Source: Sediminispirochaeta smaragdinae DSM 11293
Lineage (GTDB): Bacteria; Spirochaetota; Spirochaetia; DSM-16054; Sediminispirochaetaceae
Reading direction: 5' to 3'
Assembly (NCBI RefSeq): GCF_000143985.1
Contig: NC_014364.1
Span: 3,224,001-3,288,000, forward strand
DNA length: 64,000 bases
The stretch's first letter is position 1. Each line of letters begins with the position of its first letter. Below the pieces are notes generated by a model. The model was not told where the DNA came from and did no database searches. It saw only the letters and a list, made by a program, of their open reading frames with translations. This document shows, piece by piece, positions 8,321-15,622 of the stretch. A program made the translations under genes and the position numbers.

Positions 8321-8340
8321 AATTGCGAAAAATCGTAATT
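8321..8340. promoter_or_regulatory. candidate RpiR operator
   Basis: AATTGCGAAAAATCGTAATT is a dyad with 7 of 8 arm positions paired around AAAA. It sits between the divergent symporter operon and the RpiR regulator gene, the expected place for a local repressor site. Confidence 0.45.
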
Positions 8341-8386
8341 AATGTAATACTGTTCTTTACTTGCTATATTCACATCGGAGTGCTTT

Positions 8387-9238
8387 ATGGACATATTGGA
8401 TACCATTCGCAATCGCTACCCGACCTTCAACAAAACCCAACGGAGGATTGCCGATTATCTGCTTCAGCATCCCGACACCAGCTGTTTTTCTTCTCTCAGG
8501 CAGTTGGCACAAAATGCCAATACCACCGAGGCGACCATCTTAAGTTTTTCCCGAAAGCTGGGGTACAAGAGCTTTCTCGACCTAAAGAGCGAGCTCCAAA
8601 ACTACATTTCGATGTGGATGTCCCCAAATGAAAAGATAAAGACGGCCATACATCAGGGAAAAAGCAGCAACGATATCCATACCGAGATTGTTGAAGCAGA
8701 ACGAAACGCCTTGGTCCAGACCTTCAATTATATTAGCGCCAAAGATTTTCACGCAGCGCTTCGTCTGCTGAGCGAGGCAAAACGGGTCTATGTGCTGTCG
8801 TATGACTTTGCGAACACAGTGGCAAATCTTTTCGCCGCACGATTCATTCGTCTCGGTGTGGATATCGTCAGCCTGGGCTCACTCTCCGTGCCGGATACGC
8901 TCTATAGACTGGCATTATGCACACCGGATGACCTCATTGTTCTGTTCTCCTATGCACCGTACAGCCTGCCTCCGGTGAAATTCGCCCGCTATCTCCATGC
9001 AGAGGGAAACAAGGTTCTATGCTTCTCAGATAGTGTGTCATGTCCCATAGGACAAGATGCCGATGTCATTTTAACGAGCATTACCAATCAAACCATCTTT
9101 TTTAACTCAATGACCGCCCCCGCCTCTTTGGTGAACCTTCTCGCCTCTCTTTTCGTCTTGGAAAATAAGGAGCGATTCGATGCCTACAAAGAAAAAGTGG
9201 ACAGCCTAAAAACCATGATCGAAGATACGCACTTCTAA
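8387..9238 (+). CDS. RpiR/MurR-family transcriptional regulator
   Basis: 283 residues. The N-terminal HTH_6 domain (TFNKTQRRIADYLLQHPD, then SLRQLAQNANTTEATILSFSRKLGYKSF) is followed by a SIS sugar-phosphate-type effector domain (KRVYVLSYDFANTVANLFAARFIRLG onward). It is divergent from the symporter/creatininase operon and converges on the dipeptidase gene with a 4-base overlap of stops. It probably controls this hydrolase island. An effector that is not a sugar phosphate would be unusual for the family but known in amino-acid-linked loci. Confidence 0.9.
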   Translation: MDILDTIRNRYPTFNKTQRRIADYLLQHPDTSCFSSLRQLAQNANTTEATILSFSRKLGYKSFLDLKSELQNYISMWMSPNEKIKTAIHQGKSSNDIHTEIVEAERNALVQTFNYISAKDFHAALRLLSEAKRVYVLSYDFANTVANLFAARFIRLGVDIVSLGSLSVPDTLYRLALCTPDDLIVLFSYAPYSLPPVKFARYLHAEGNKVLCFSDSVSCPIGQDADVILTSITNQTIFFNSMTAPASLVNLLASLFVLENKERFDAYKEKVDSLKTMIEDTHF

Positions 9239-10356
9239 AGGGAACGGACAAGCCTTCCGTGGCGCATCACCACCTTCCCTCCCGCAATCAGGCTATCTTG
9301 CCTCATTTCCTCATTTAGAAGCAGGATATCAGCATCAGATCCCTCCTGCAGGCACCCCTTGCGGGGGTAGAGCAAAAGGGCTTTCGCCACGTTTTCCGTA
9401 CAGGGGAGAACAGCCTCTTCCAGGGGAATGTTTTCGTTCTTTACCAGCGCCTCAACCACACCATGGAGATTACCGACCTTCCCGACACCAAGCCCTATCA
9501 TCTCATGGCGGTCATCCCAGACAGGTATGCTGCCGTTCCCGTCCGAACTCATTGTAACAAGGCCCTTGGGAGCCCTGTGCAAAGCCTCGGCAACGACACG
9601 TGCCGTTCCCTCATGCTCTTCTCCCGTCGTAAAATCGATATACCCACCCAAGGAGGCGAACCGGAGGGCCTCCTCCAGCTTGTTTCCCAAATGGGTCGGT
9701 CGAAAGGTTCCAACCGGGATGTTACTTTCCCTGATGATCCGGAAAAGCAGAGCAAGCCCGTCATCTCCTTTTCCCGTATGAAGATGAACAATCCCGGCCT
9801 TTCCGCTTAGAATCCCGGCCTGTCTGGCGTCGGCCGCCAGTCGCACGAGCTCCTCCTTCGTGATACCAGAAGATCGATGATCGGCGATCGCGATCTTAAC
9901 TCCGATTACTTCATCGATCATCATGATATCCTTCCGGACACTTCCGGTAACCGTGGGAGATGGATACTGGTATGCCCCGGTGAGGCAATATGCGGAAAGG
10001 CCCTCTTCCTTTAGTGCCTTTGCCTTCGCCACCACACTTTCAACGCTGCGTGTCGTCCCGTCGGTTCCCAGAAGACCTACAACGGTGGTCGTTCCCGCTT
10101 GCATCAATGCACCAGCCGCAAGCGGAGGAACCTGAGTGGAAAAGCCCCCCTCGCCGCCTCCCCCAGTGATATGTACATGCTGGTCGATATAGCCTGGAAC
10201 GGCCCGGCATCCGCCGCCGTCGATTCGCTCCATTGCGTCATACCTGCACACTATCGCTTCGGCAATCCGGGCGATCCTCCGGTCGGCAATCAAGATCTCA
10301 GAAGATTTCCATCTTCCCTCCCGATATACGAGAATATTGGACAATAATTTCAGCAT
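9235..10356 (-). CDS. iadA: isoaspartyl dipeptidase (beta-aspartyl peptidase)
   Basis: Zinc amidohydrolase that cleaves beta-aspartyl dipeptides. It is 373 residues, close to the family length. The metal motif is DQHVHITGGGGEGGF (HxH near residue 60), with further signatures GTTTVVGLLGTDG, VHLHTGKGDDGL (metal-ligand His) and SSDGNGSIPVWD (catalytic Asp). The C-terminal LQEGSDADILLLNE is the amidohydrolase closing strand. It is downstream of the NIF3-like gene on the same strand, 36 bases apart, within the amide/peptide hydrolase island. Confidence 0.92.
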   Translation of the reverse strand: MLKLLSNILVYREGRWKSSEILIADRRIARIAEAIVCRYDAMERIDGGGCRAVPGYIDQHVHITGGGGEGGFSTQVPPLAAGALMQAGTTTVVGLLGTDGTTRSVESVVAKAKALKEEGLSAYCLTGAYQYPSPTVTGSVRKDIMMIDEVIGVKIAIADHRSSGITKEELVRLAADARQAGILSGKAGIVHLHTGKGDDGLALLFRIIRESNIPVGTFRPTHLGNKLEEALRFASLGGYIDFTTGEEHEGTARVVAEALHRAPKGLVTMSSDGNGSIPVWDDRHEMIGLGVGKVGNLHGVVEALVKNENIPLEEAVLPCTENVAKALLLYPRKGCLQEGSDADILLLNEEMRQDSLIAGGKVVMRHGRLVRSL

Positions 10357-10392
10357 GCTTCTTCCACCCCGGCCAGAATAGCGATCAAACGC

Positions 10393-11208
10393 CTATATCT
10401 CATTCATATTCGGCTTCTCCGCCAAAAATTCCGCCTCAATTCCGAGATTGCGAAAATAGTGGCAAAGCGCCATTAGTGCAAATCTCTCCGTAGAGTAATG
10501 GGTCCCTCCCAAAAGAGTGATTCCATGCTCCTTTGCCGCCGCATGTATCTTTTCCACCCATTCCACACTCTGAGCCGTCACTCCGGTAACCATCACATTT
10601 ATACCCTTTTCTTTTAAGAAACGATAGGCATCGGTACTTCTTGCTATACCTGCCATGATGGCAAATTTCCCATTGTTGAGCTTCTCGCTCCCATAGCGAT
10701 AACACTTTACCCCATGTTCCAATGTCGTTTCAAAACGATCCTGCAGCTCTGTTACCGTTGAAAAACCCGTCTGGCAAAGTGCCCCAAGCTGTGCGCCATT
10801 TTGCGGATACCATGATTCATAAGGGTTGGCATGCATCGCCTGAGCCAGTGTGTTGCCGGGGGAATAAGGGCCCGCCACATCAAGAGGAATATGGTAGGAA
10901 AAAAGCGTGATTCCCTGGGCAGCCATCTTTTCCACCAATTCAGCGGGAATAGTCCCGTATCCAGACTCAAGGCTCGGCATTTGCGGCACCGGGTGATGAC
11001 AGAAAAGCATGACATTCTTTTCGTCGCGACCGAGGATCTCTTCAATTACCCCAGGAGCTGCAAAGGTAGCCGTATACACCTTCTCGATTCGATCCGTATT
11101 ATGGAACTGAACGCCTACCTTTGGAAACACATCCGTATACACCTCCGGCTTAAATTGTTCCGCCAGACGATCATAAAGAAAATCCGCCGATACAAAACTT
11201 CTATTCAT
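10393..11208 (-). CDS. NIF3-like dinuclear-metal protein
   Basis: 271 residues resembling the NIF3/YbgI family. Metal-site segments are FCHHPVPQ (about residue 75), SYHIPLDVAGPYSPGN, and the C-terminal GGTHYSTERFALMAL, which matches the family's closing His/Glu motif. NIF3 proteins are often annotated as GTP cyclohydrolase-like, but their function is unsettled. Here the gene leads a two-gene operon with isoaspartyl dipeptidase and has an AAGGAGG ribosome site, which suggests a hydrolase role in amide breakdown. That role is inferred from context only. Confidence 0.8.
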   Translation of the reverse strand: MNRSFVSADFLYDRLAEQFKPEVYTDVFPKVGVQFHNTDRIEKVYTATFAAPGVIEEILGRDEKNVMLFCHHPVPQMPSLESGYGTIPAELVEKMAAQGITLFSYHIPLDVAGPYSPGNTLAQAMHANPYESWYPQNGAQLGALCQTGFSTVTELQDRFETTLEHGVKCYRYGSEKLNNGKFAIMAGIARSTDAYRFLKEKGINVMVTGVTAQSVEWVEKIHAAAKEHGITLLGGTHYSTERFALMALCHYFRNLGIEAEFLAEKPNMNEI

Positions 11209-11355
11209 GTAAAGACCTCCTTGTATAAATTATATCACTTGCTATAATTTTCTACAATATTATTAGTATTGACATAAAAAATAGACATGTTACGATATTA
11301 TCATATATATTATTAAAGTATAGATAACATTGAGGATGAAAGAAAGGATGACCTA

Positions 11356-12495
11356 ATGGAATATTATTTCGATACACATCAACTTTATCATGACTTCGAA
11401 CACCTTCACGATACACCCGAAATTGCGTTTCAGGAATACCGGACATCGAGATTTATCCAAAAGGAATTGAAGAAGATCGGTTTTTCCGTCCGAAAACTAG
11501 GCGATACAGGATTGCTTGCCCATATGGAAGGCAAGCAACCGGGCCCAGCAATAGCCCTGCGGGCCGACATGGATGCACTCAGCTTTTATAAAGAAGACGG
11601 AAGCGTACAACTTCTTCATGCCTGCGGTCATGACGCCCATAGTGCCATGGTGCTTGCAGCAGGAAGGCATTTCGCCGCTCAAAACATCGACGAAGGAATC
11701 CTCTATCTTCTGTTCCAGCCGGGCGAAGAGAGCATGCTCGGTGCAAAAAGAATTTTGGCCCACGGACTCCCCCATATCGACGGCATGATCGGCATCCATC
11801 TGCGTCCAAAAATAGAAATGCCGCTCGGCTCGGCAACCCCTGCGCTCCTTCACTGTGCATCACTTCCTATCACCGCTCACTTTCATGGCAAGGCCGCCCA
11901 TGCCGCACGACCCTTTCTCGGTATTAACGCCGTTTCCTCTGCCGCCATGCTGATACATGCCGTCGACACACTCACATGGGACACCGACGAGGATTGGTCC
12001 GCAAAGGCAACCGTCGTCGACAGTCATCAAAATCAGCACAACATCATCCCGGAATTTTGTTCCGTCACCCTCGATATCCGAGCCCAGAGCAACGAACTTG
12101 GAAGCAGCATCACCCAGAAAATAAAAATGCTTGCAAAAGAGGCGGCCGACAAATTCGGCACAACCCTTAGCTTTGAGGAAAATCCGGGATACGCACCTAA
12201 CTATGATCCCTCACTCATCGATATATGCAGGAACGCAATCAACACGGTTCTCGGTAAGGCCGAACCGCCTACTCACACTCCGGGCAGCGAGGATTTCCAT
12301 GCATACAGCATGATCGGAGGTATCCCCACCGCCTATATCGGTCTCGGCGCCGACCTTCTACCCGGCCTTCATTCACCGGATATGCACTTCGACCACTCCT
12401 GTTTACCCATAGGAACGGCCATTCTGATCGAAGCGGTAAACAGCTGTTTTAAGCGGATAGCGCCTCATGCCGCCGCACCGAAAAGCGAATGCTAA
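11356..12495 (+). CDS. M20-family amidohydrolase (hippurate/N-acyl-amino-acid hydrolase type)
   Basis: 379 residues of the M20D peptidase/amidohydrolase family. Metal motifs are HACGHDAHSAMVLAAG (about residue 92), PGEESMLGAK and TPGSEDFHAYS near the end; the dimerisation insert around HFHGKAAHAA is present. Members remove acyl groups from amino acids or cleave small peptides. It is divergent from the NIF3/iadA operon and completes the set of amide-bond hydrolases between the two A repeats. An AAGGA site precedes ATG 11356. Confidence 0.9.
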   Translation: MEYYFDTHQLYHDFEHLHDTPEIAFQEYRTSRFIQKELKKIGFSVRKLGDTGLLAHMEGKQPGPAIALRADMDALSFYKEDGSVQLLHACGHDAHSAMVLAAGRHFAAQNIDEGILYLLFQPGEESMLGAKRILAHGLPHIDGMIGIHLRPKIEMPLGSATPALLHCASLPITAHFHGKAAHAARPFLGINAVSSAAMLIHAVDTLTWDTDEDWSAKATVVDSHQNQHNIIPEFCSVTLDIRAQSNELGSSITQKIKMLAKEAADKFGTTLSFEENPGYAPNYDPSLIDICRNAINTVLGKAEPPTHTPGSEDFHAYSMIGGIPTAYIGLGADLLPGLHSPDMHFDHSCLPIGTAILIEAVNSCFKRIAPHAAAPKSEC

Positions 12496-12538
12496 AAAAG
12501 GCCGCCCGTGTTACGCATCCTACCAGGACGCTCTTCTT

Positions 12539-12658
12539 GGGCGTCCCCCTCGGGCCAAAGGCCCTCGGGTCGGGCTTGCTCCGAAGTCCGCTCATCGCTC
12601 CCGTCCTCGCGCTCTGCGCTCGGACCGGCCTTGCGGCCGTTCTCCGCATCCCTGACGC
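12539..12658 (+). repeat. dispersed structured repeat, subfamily A, copy A2
   Basis: Second copy of the 120-bp element, 119 of 120 bases identical to 5471-5590 and in the same orientation, 43 bases after the M20 gene stop. The shared core CGCTCCCGTCCTCG is at 12596-12609. Together the two copies bracket the whole hydrolase island. Confidence 0.9.
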
Positions 12659-12691
12659 AGTCTATTACCGGCGTCCTTCCCTTGGAAACCA

Positions 12692-12714
12692 GGCTGCCAT
12701 TTTGACAGGCAGCC
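12692..12714. other. hairpin between convergent genes
   Basis: Perfect 7-bp stem GGCTGCC/GGCAGCC with a 9-base loop, between repeat A2 and the end of the methyltransferase gene. No U-run follows on either strand, so a terminator role is uncertain. Confidence 0.35.
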
Positions 12715-12738
12715 GGAAGAGAGGCTGTACGGGAAGAG

Positions 12739-13398
12739 CTATCCTTTTGTGCCGCGTATCGTCAGACCGAAAGCCGTTTCTCGTATTTTGAAGCCATCAA
12801 AGGGAGAACGGTGCATAAGCTCGACAAGTTCATCCTGCGTATATGCAGCCCGGACCGAGGTGACAAACCCCTGCTTTACCCTTTTTCCGGGGACAAAAAA
12901 GCGCATGAACGCCATAAGCAGGCGATTGAGGTCCCGCTTCAAATCGCTTATGAACAGTATCCCCCCCGGTTTTAAAACCCGATGGATCTCATTCAGTGCG
13001 GCAGCAGGATCTTCCCATTCATGAAGGGAGCCGTTGGAAAAAACATGATCCGCTGAATTGTCCTCCAGCGGGACAGATGCTGCATTCCCCTCCAAATACG
13101 AAGCCCGGGAGCCCAAACCATAATCAGCACAGTTTTTTTTCGCAAGCTCAATCATCACAGGGCTTATTTCAACCCCGACAAGGCGTGTCCCGCTGGTCGC
13201 CTTGAGCCATTCCAGTCCGAGATAGCCCGGCCCGGGACCAATCTCCACCACAAGCCCGGTACGAATGCCGCTTTTGATGATTTCTTCAGTTTCCAGTATT
13301 CTCCGGTCCCGAAAATGACGTTGCATAACATCAAATTCCTCTACCGTAATCCGATCTTGAATTCCTTCGTTTGTCTCTATGATTCTCTCCTGTTGCAT
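12739..13398 (-). CDS. class I SAM-dependent methyltransferase
   Basis: 219 residues with the Rossmann-type SAM-binding fold: motif I VVEIGPGPGYLGLEWL (about residue 50), acidic end of beta-2 in LVGVEISPVM, motif II around SADHVFSNGSLHEWEDP, and post-motif VLKPGGILFISDLKRD. The closest type is the UbiE/Methyltransf_11 group; the substrate is unknown. It is encoded 54 bases after padR on the same strand with a palindrome between them, so it is probably a target of that PadR repressor. A GGAGT ribosome site precedes ATG 13398. Confidence 0.85.
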   Translation of the reverse strand: MQQERIIETNEGIQDRITVEEFDVMQRHFRDRRILETEEIIKSGIRTGLVVEIGPGPGYLGLEWLKATSGTRLVGVEISPVMIELAKKNCADYGLGSRASYLEGNAASVPLEDNSADHVFSNGSLHEWEDPAAALNEIHRVLKPGGILFISDLKRDLNRLLMAFMRFFVPGKRVKQGFVTSVRAAYTQDELVELMHRSPFDGFKIRETAFGLTIRGTKG

Positions 13399-13421
13399 GT
13401 CGCACTCCTATTCAATGTTTT

Positions 13422-13439
13422 ATATACAAGATTGTATAT
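13422..13439. promoter_or_regulatory. candidate PadR operator upstream of the methyltransferase gene
   Basis: ATATACAA-GA-TTGTATAT, an 8-bp perfect inverted repeat. The half-site TTGTATAT recurs at 14023-14030 upstream of padR itself. Confidence 0.55.
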
Positions 13440-13452
13440 TAGTATAAAAAAA

Positions 13453-13992
13453 TCATTCATACAGCCCCTCCTGCATCTCCCGCAAAAGCTCCTCAAGCCA
13501 GGAAAGCTCGGCCTGGGCATGATACCGGGAATGCGAAAAGATGGCCGACGCGAGGGGAGGTACCATGGGCTTTGCAAGCATTTCCGTCTCATGCCCATCC
13601 AGGTAGGTAAGAGACCGTCGTGCCGATTCAATCCGATTCTGCAAGTACGCAATCCGCTCTTTTTTAGGCAGTTCCCTAAGAAAGAAAAGCCCCACGTCAA
13701 AAGAGAAAAATGTACGCTCATCCTTCGACCACACATCGCGCAAGAGTCGCGTGAACGCATCTTTGCCAGCCTCGGTTACCTCGTAAACCCGACGTGAAGG
13801 GCGGCTCCCCTCCTTCTGAACCGCTATCTCCCGAACAAGTCCCTCCTTAGTAAGTTTGTTCAAGGCAAAGTAAATGGATCCGAAAGCAATCGAGGTCCAA
13901 TCACCCATATATCGCTCGATAATCCCTTTGAGTTCATAACCGTACAAGGGGCGCTCCTTTAGCAGCCCGAGAATCACCAATCGTGTTGACAT
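13453..13992 (-). CDS. PadR-family transcriptional repressor
   Basis: 179 residues. The N-terminal winged helix begins LVILGLLKERPLYGYELKGIIER and contains the family's FGSIYFALNKLTKEGLV and EVTEAGKDAFTRLL segments. The C-terminal half (about 100-179) is helical, as in Vir_act_alpha_C dimerisation regions. It is first in a two-gene operon with the methyltransferase. Repeated TTGTATAT half-sites in both upstream regions suggest autoregulation. Confidence 0.88.
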   Translation of the reverse strand: MSTRLVILGLLKERPLYGYELKGIIERYMGDWTSIAFGSIYFALNKLTKEGLVREIAVQKEGSRPSRRVYEVTEAGKDAFTRLLRDVWSKDERTFFSFDVGLFFLRELPKKERIAYLQNRIESARRSLTYLDGHETEMLAKPMVPPLASAIFSHSRYHAQAELSWLEELLREMQEGLYE

Positions 13993-14022
13993 AGCACAAC
14001 AATCCTTTTTACTTACTCAACC

Positions 14023-14038
14023 TTGTATATTCTATATA
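14023..14038. promoter_or_regulatory. candidate PadR operator upstream of padR
   Basis: TTGTATATTCTATATA repeats the TTGTATAT half-site of 13432-13439 and is partly palindromic (TATAT-N3-ATATA). It lies 31 bases upstream of the padR start. Confidence 0.45.
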
Positions 14039-14098
14039 GAAATAAAGACGTTGTCAAGCGCCCTTCTGTCCGGCCACATGCAACTAATGATTGTCTAC

Positions 14099-14241
14099 TG
14101 TTCCGAATCCTGGTGATTGAGGGAACACAATTCTTTTTCCCGCAGTCAATTGAAAGCAAAACTATGGAAAAAAACATGTGCAGGCAGAAAAGTAAGTAGT
14201 TTTCCAGCAAAAGGGCATGCATACCACCAGGATTCGGAACA
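14099..14241. mobile_element. MITE-like element with 17-bp terminal inverted repeats
   Basis: The ends TGTTCCGAATCCTGGTG (14099-14115) and its exact reverse complement (14225-14241) enclose a 143-base segment with no coding capacity. A third, single end of the same type is at 26192-26208. The arrangement suggests a non-autonomous insertion element or a deleted insertion sequence. A convincing target duplication is not visible (CTAC versus CTAA at the flanks). Confidence 0.6.
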
Positions 14242-14373
14242 CTAAGTAATGATTCACTTTCTCCCACATGCTTTGGCTCTCGGAATCATGCCGCATTATC
14301 GGGATTGACACCGGATACTGACTGCTGCCCCGAAAGACCAAAGGCAGGGGAACCTCAGAGATCTTAGCAGGAG

Positions 14374-14991
14374 CTACTCTTTTACAGCCAGAGTAATCCC
14401 CGTTCCGATCAGCATAGTTCCTGCGGTACGATGTATCAGTCGAATTTTGCGCTGGCCTTTGAAGAAAAAACCGGCTCTGCTTGCAGTATAGGCATAAGCA
14501 ACAAGAGCGCTGCCGAGTACCGACATGAAAATTAAGATAATGAAAAATGAGTCCAGCATACTGATGGCAGTAAGATCAAAAAAAGTAGGTAAAAAGCCCA
14601 AATGAAAAAGGATAGCTTTAGGATTGCCAAGCGTGATACTGATACCGGTAAGAAAATTTTTATAGCCTGCGGGATTTTCATCGGCAGAAGCTGAGTAGCT
14701 GGATTTTGAGTCTTTCATCCAGAGTTTAATCCCTAAAAAGATCATATACGTTGCACCTGCTATCTTCACAATAAAAAACACATTGCCAAAAAGTTTTCCG
14801 ATGGCGCCCAAACCTGCCAAGGCAAGAGTCATATAGAATAGATCGCCGATAAGAATACCGGTTATCAATTTCAGAGCCGATTTGAATCCCGCTGCCAGAG
14901 AATGGCTAATTATTGCAAAAATTGCAGGTCCGGGAATTATCACCCAGGTAAGCAAAGCAAGAAAGAATCCAATAGCAGATTCAACAGTCAT
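14374..14991 (-). CDS. LysE/RhtB-family amino-acid exporter
   Basis: 205-residue membrane protein with six hydrophobic segments. The family start MTVESAIGFFLALLTWVIIPGPAIFAI contains the IxPGP signature; GITGILIGD-like LKLITGILIGDLFYMTLALAGLGA and GNPKAILFHLGFLPTF follow as in LysE proteins. ATG 14991 is chosen for a GGAG site 8 bases upstream. An alternative ATG at 15073 would add a further hydrophobic helix (WIATIIGVIIINIISLE) and also has a GGAAGA site, so the N-terminus is uncertain. The exported amino acid or homoserine-type substrate is unknown. Confidence 0.85.
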   Translation of the reverse strand: MTVESAIGFFLALLTWVIIPGPAIFAIISHSLAAGFKSALKLITGILIGDLFYMTLALAGLGAIGKLFGNVFFIVKIAGATYMIFLGIKLWMKDSKSSYSASADENPAGYKNFLTGISITLGNPKAILFHLGFLPTFFDLTAISMLDSFFIILIFMSVLGSALVAYAYTASRAGFFFKGQRKIRLIHRTAGTMLIGTGITLAVKE

Positions 14992-15189
14992 AACACACTC
15001 CAAAGATATGATATTAATAATGATAACCCCGATAATCGTCGCTATCCAGAGGAGGTACTGGTATCCTTTCATGAAAATCTTCCTCAAATTGTTTGTAAAT
15101 TTAGTTTGAACGAAAGATCGGATTAAGATGCTTTTTGGCCAGACGAAAACCGATACGTTCATACCGTGTTCTCGGTGCGTAAGAGCGGG

Positions 15190-15499
15190 ATCCTCCGACT
15201 CTTCATCCACTTGCCTGGTGATTTGCTGAACCGCCTCGAATCTATGGTTCAACCCCAGGTTGTATTGTTTCTCCGTGTTATCAGCGTTGCTGGGCCGAAT
15301 TCTCTCCTATATTGATCAGCATCTTGCAGATCCAGGCCTAACACCTCAACAGGACCTTGCAAAAACGGGACACATTGCACAGACTGTCACCGATATAGCG
15401 TTCCGATGGGGATTCAATGATGTGTCCCATTTCAACAGAGTCTTCAAACGTACCTTTCAGATTACGCCCAGCCAATACAGGAAAATCACGGAGTCCTGA
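15190..15499 (+). pseudogene. decayed AraC/FeaR-type regulator
   Basis: Only fragments remain. A piece resembling the end of an AraC sensing domain (FIHLPGDLLNRLESM, about 15202-15246) is in one frame. After a frame change comes RILSYIDQHLADPGLTPQ, then directly IAQTVTDIAFRWGFNDVSHF and the closing FKRTFQITPSQYR. About 40 residues containing the first recognition helix are missing between LTPQ and the second half, so a functional DNA-binding domain is unlikely. It lies divergent from the LysE exporter, for which it may once have been the regulator. Confidence 0.7.
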
Positions 15500-15622
15500 T
15501 ATAACACAATTCGGCATTCCGTCGGGACTTGCGATAACTGTGCAGGTAGGCTTTGTTTTCTCAATCCCAGTCAATCATTCTGGGCGGGGTAACGGGGTGA
15601 GACGGTTTCATATCATCACCAT

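Larger units (their letters stand above)
13993..14373. other. gene-free interval holding padR promoter and a small inverted-repeat element
   Basis: The 381 bases contain the padR upstream operator at 14023-14038 and an inverted-repeat element at 14099-14241. The remaining open frames have no recognisable protein features. Confidence 0.6.

Noticed and set aside
14013-14267. 84-residue minus-strand frame
   Set aside because: It spans both terminal repeats of the MITE-like element and shows no protein-like features.
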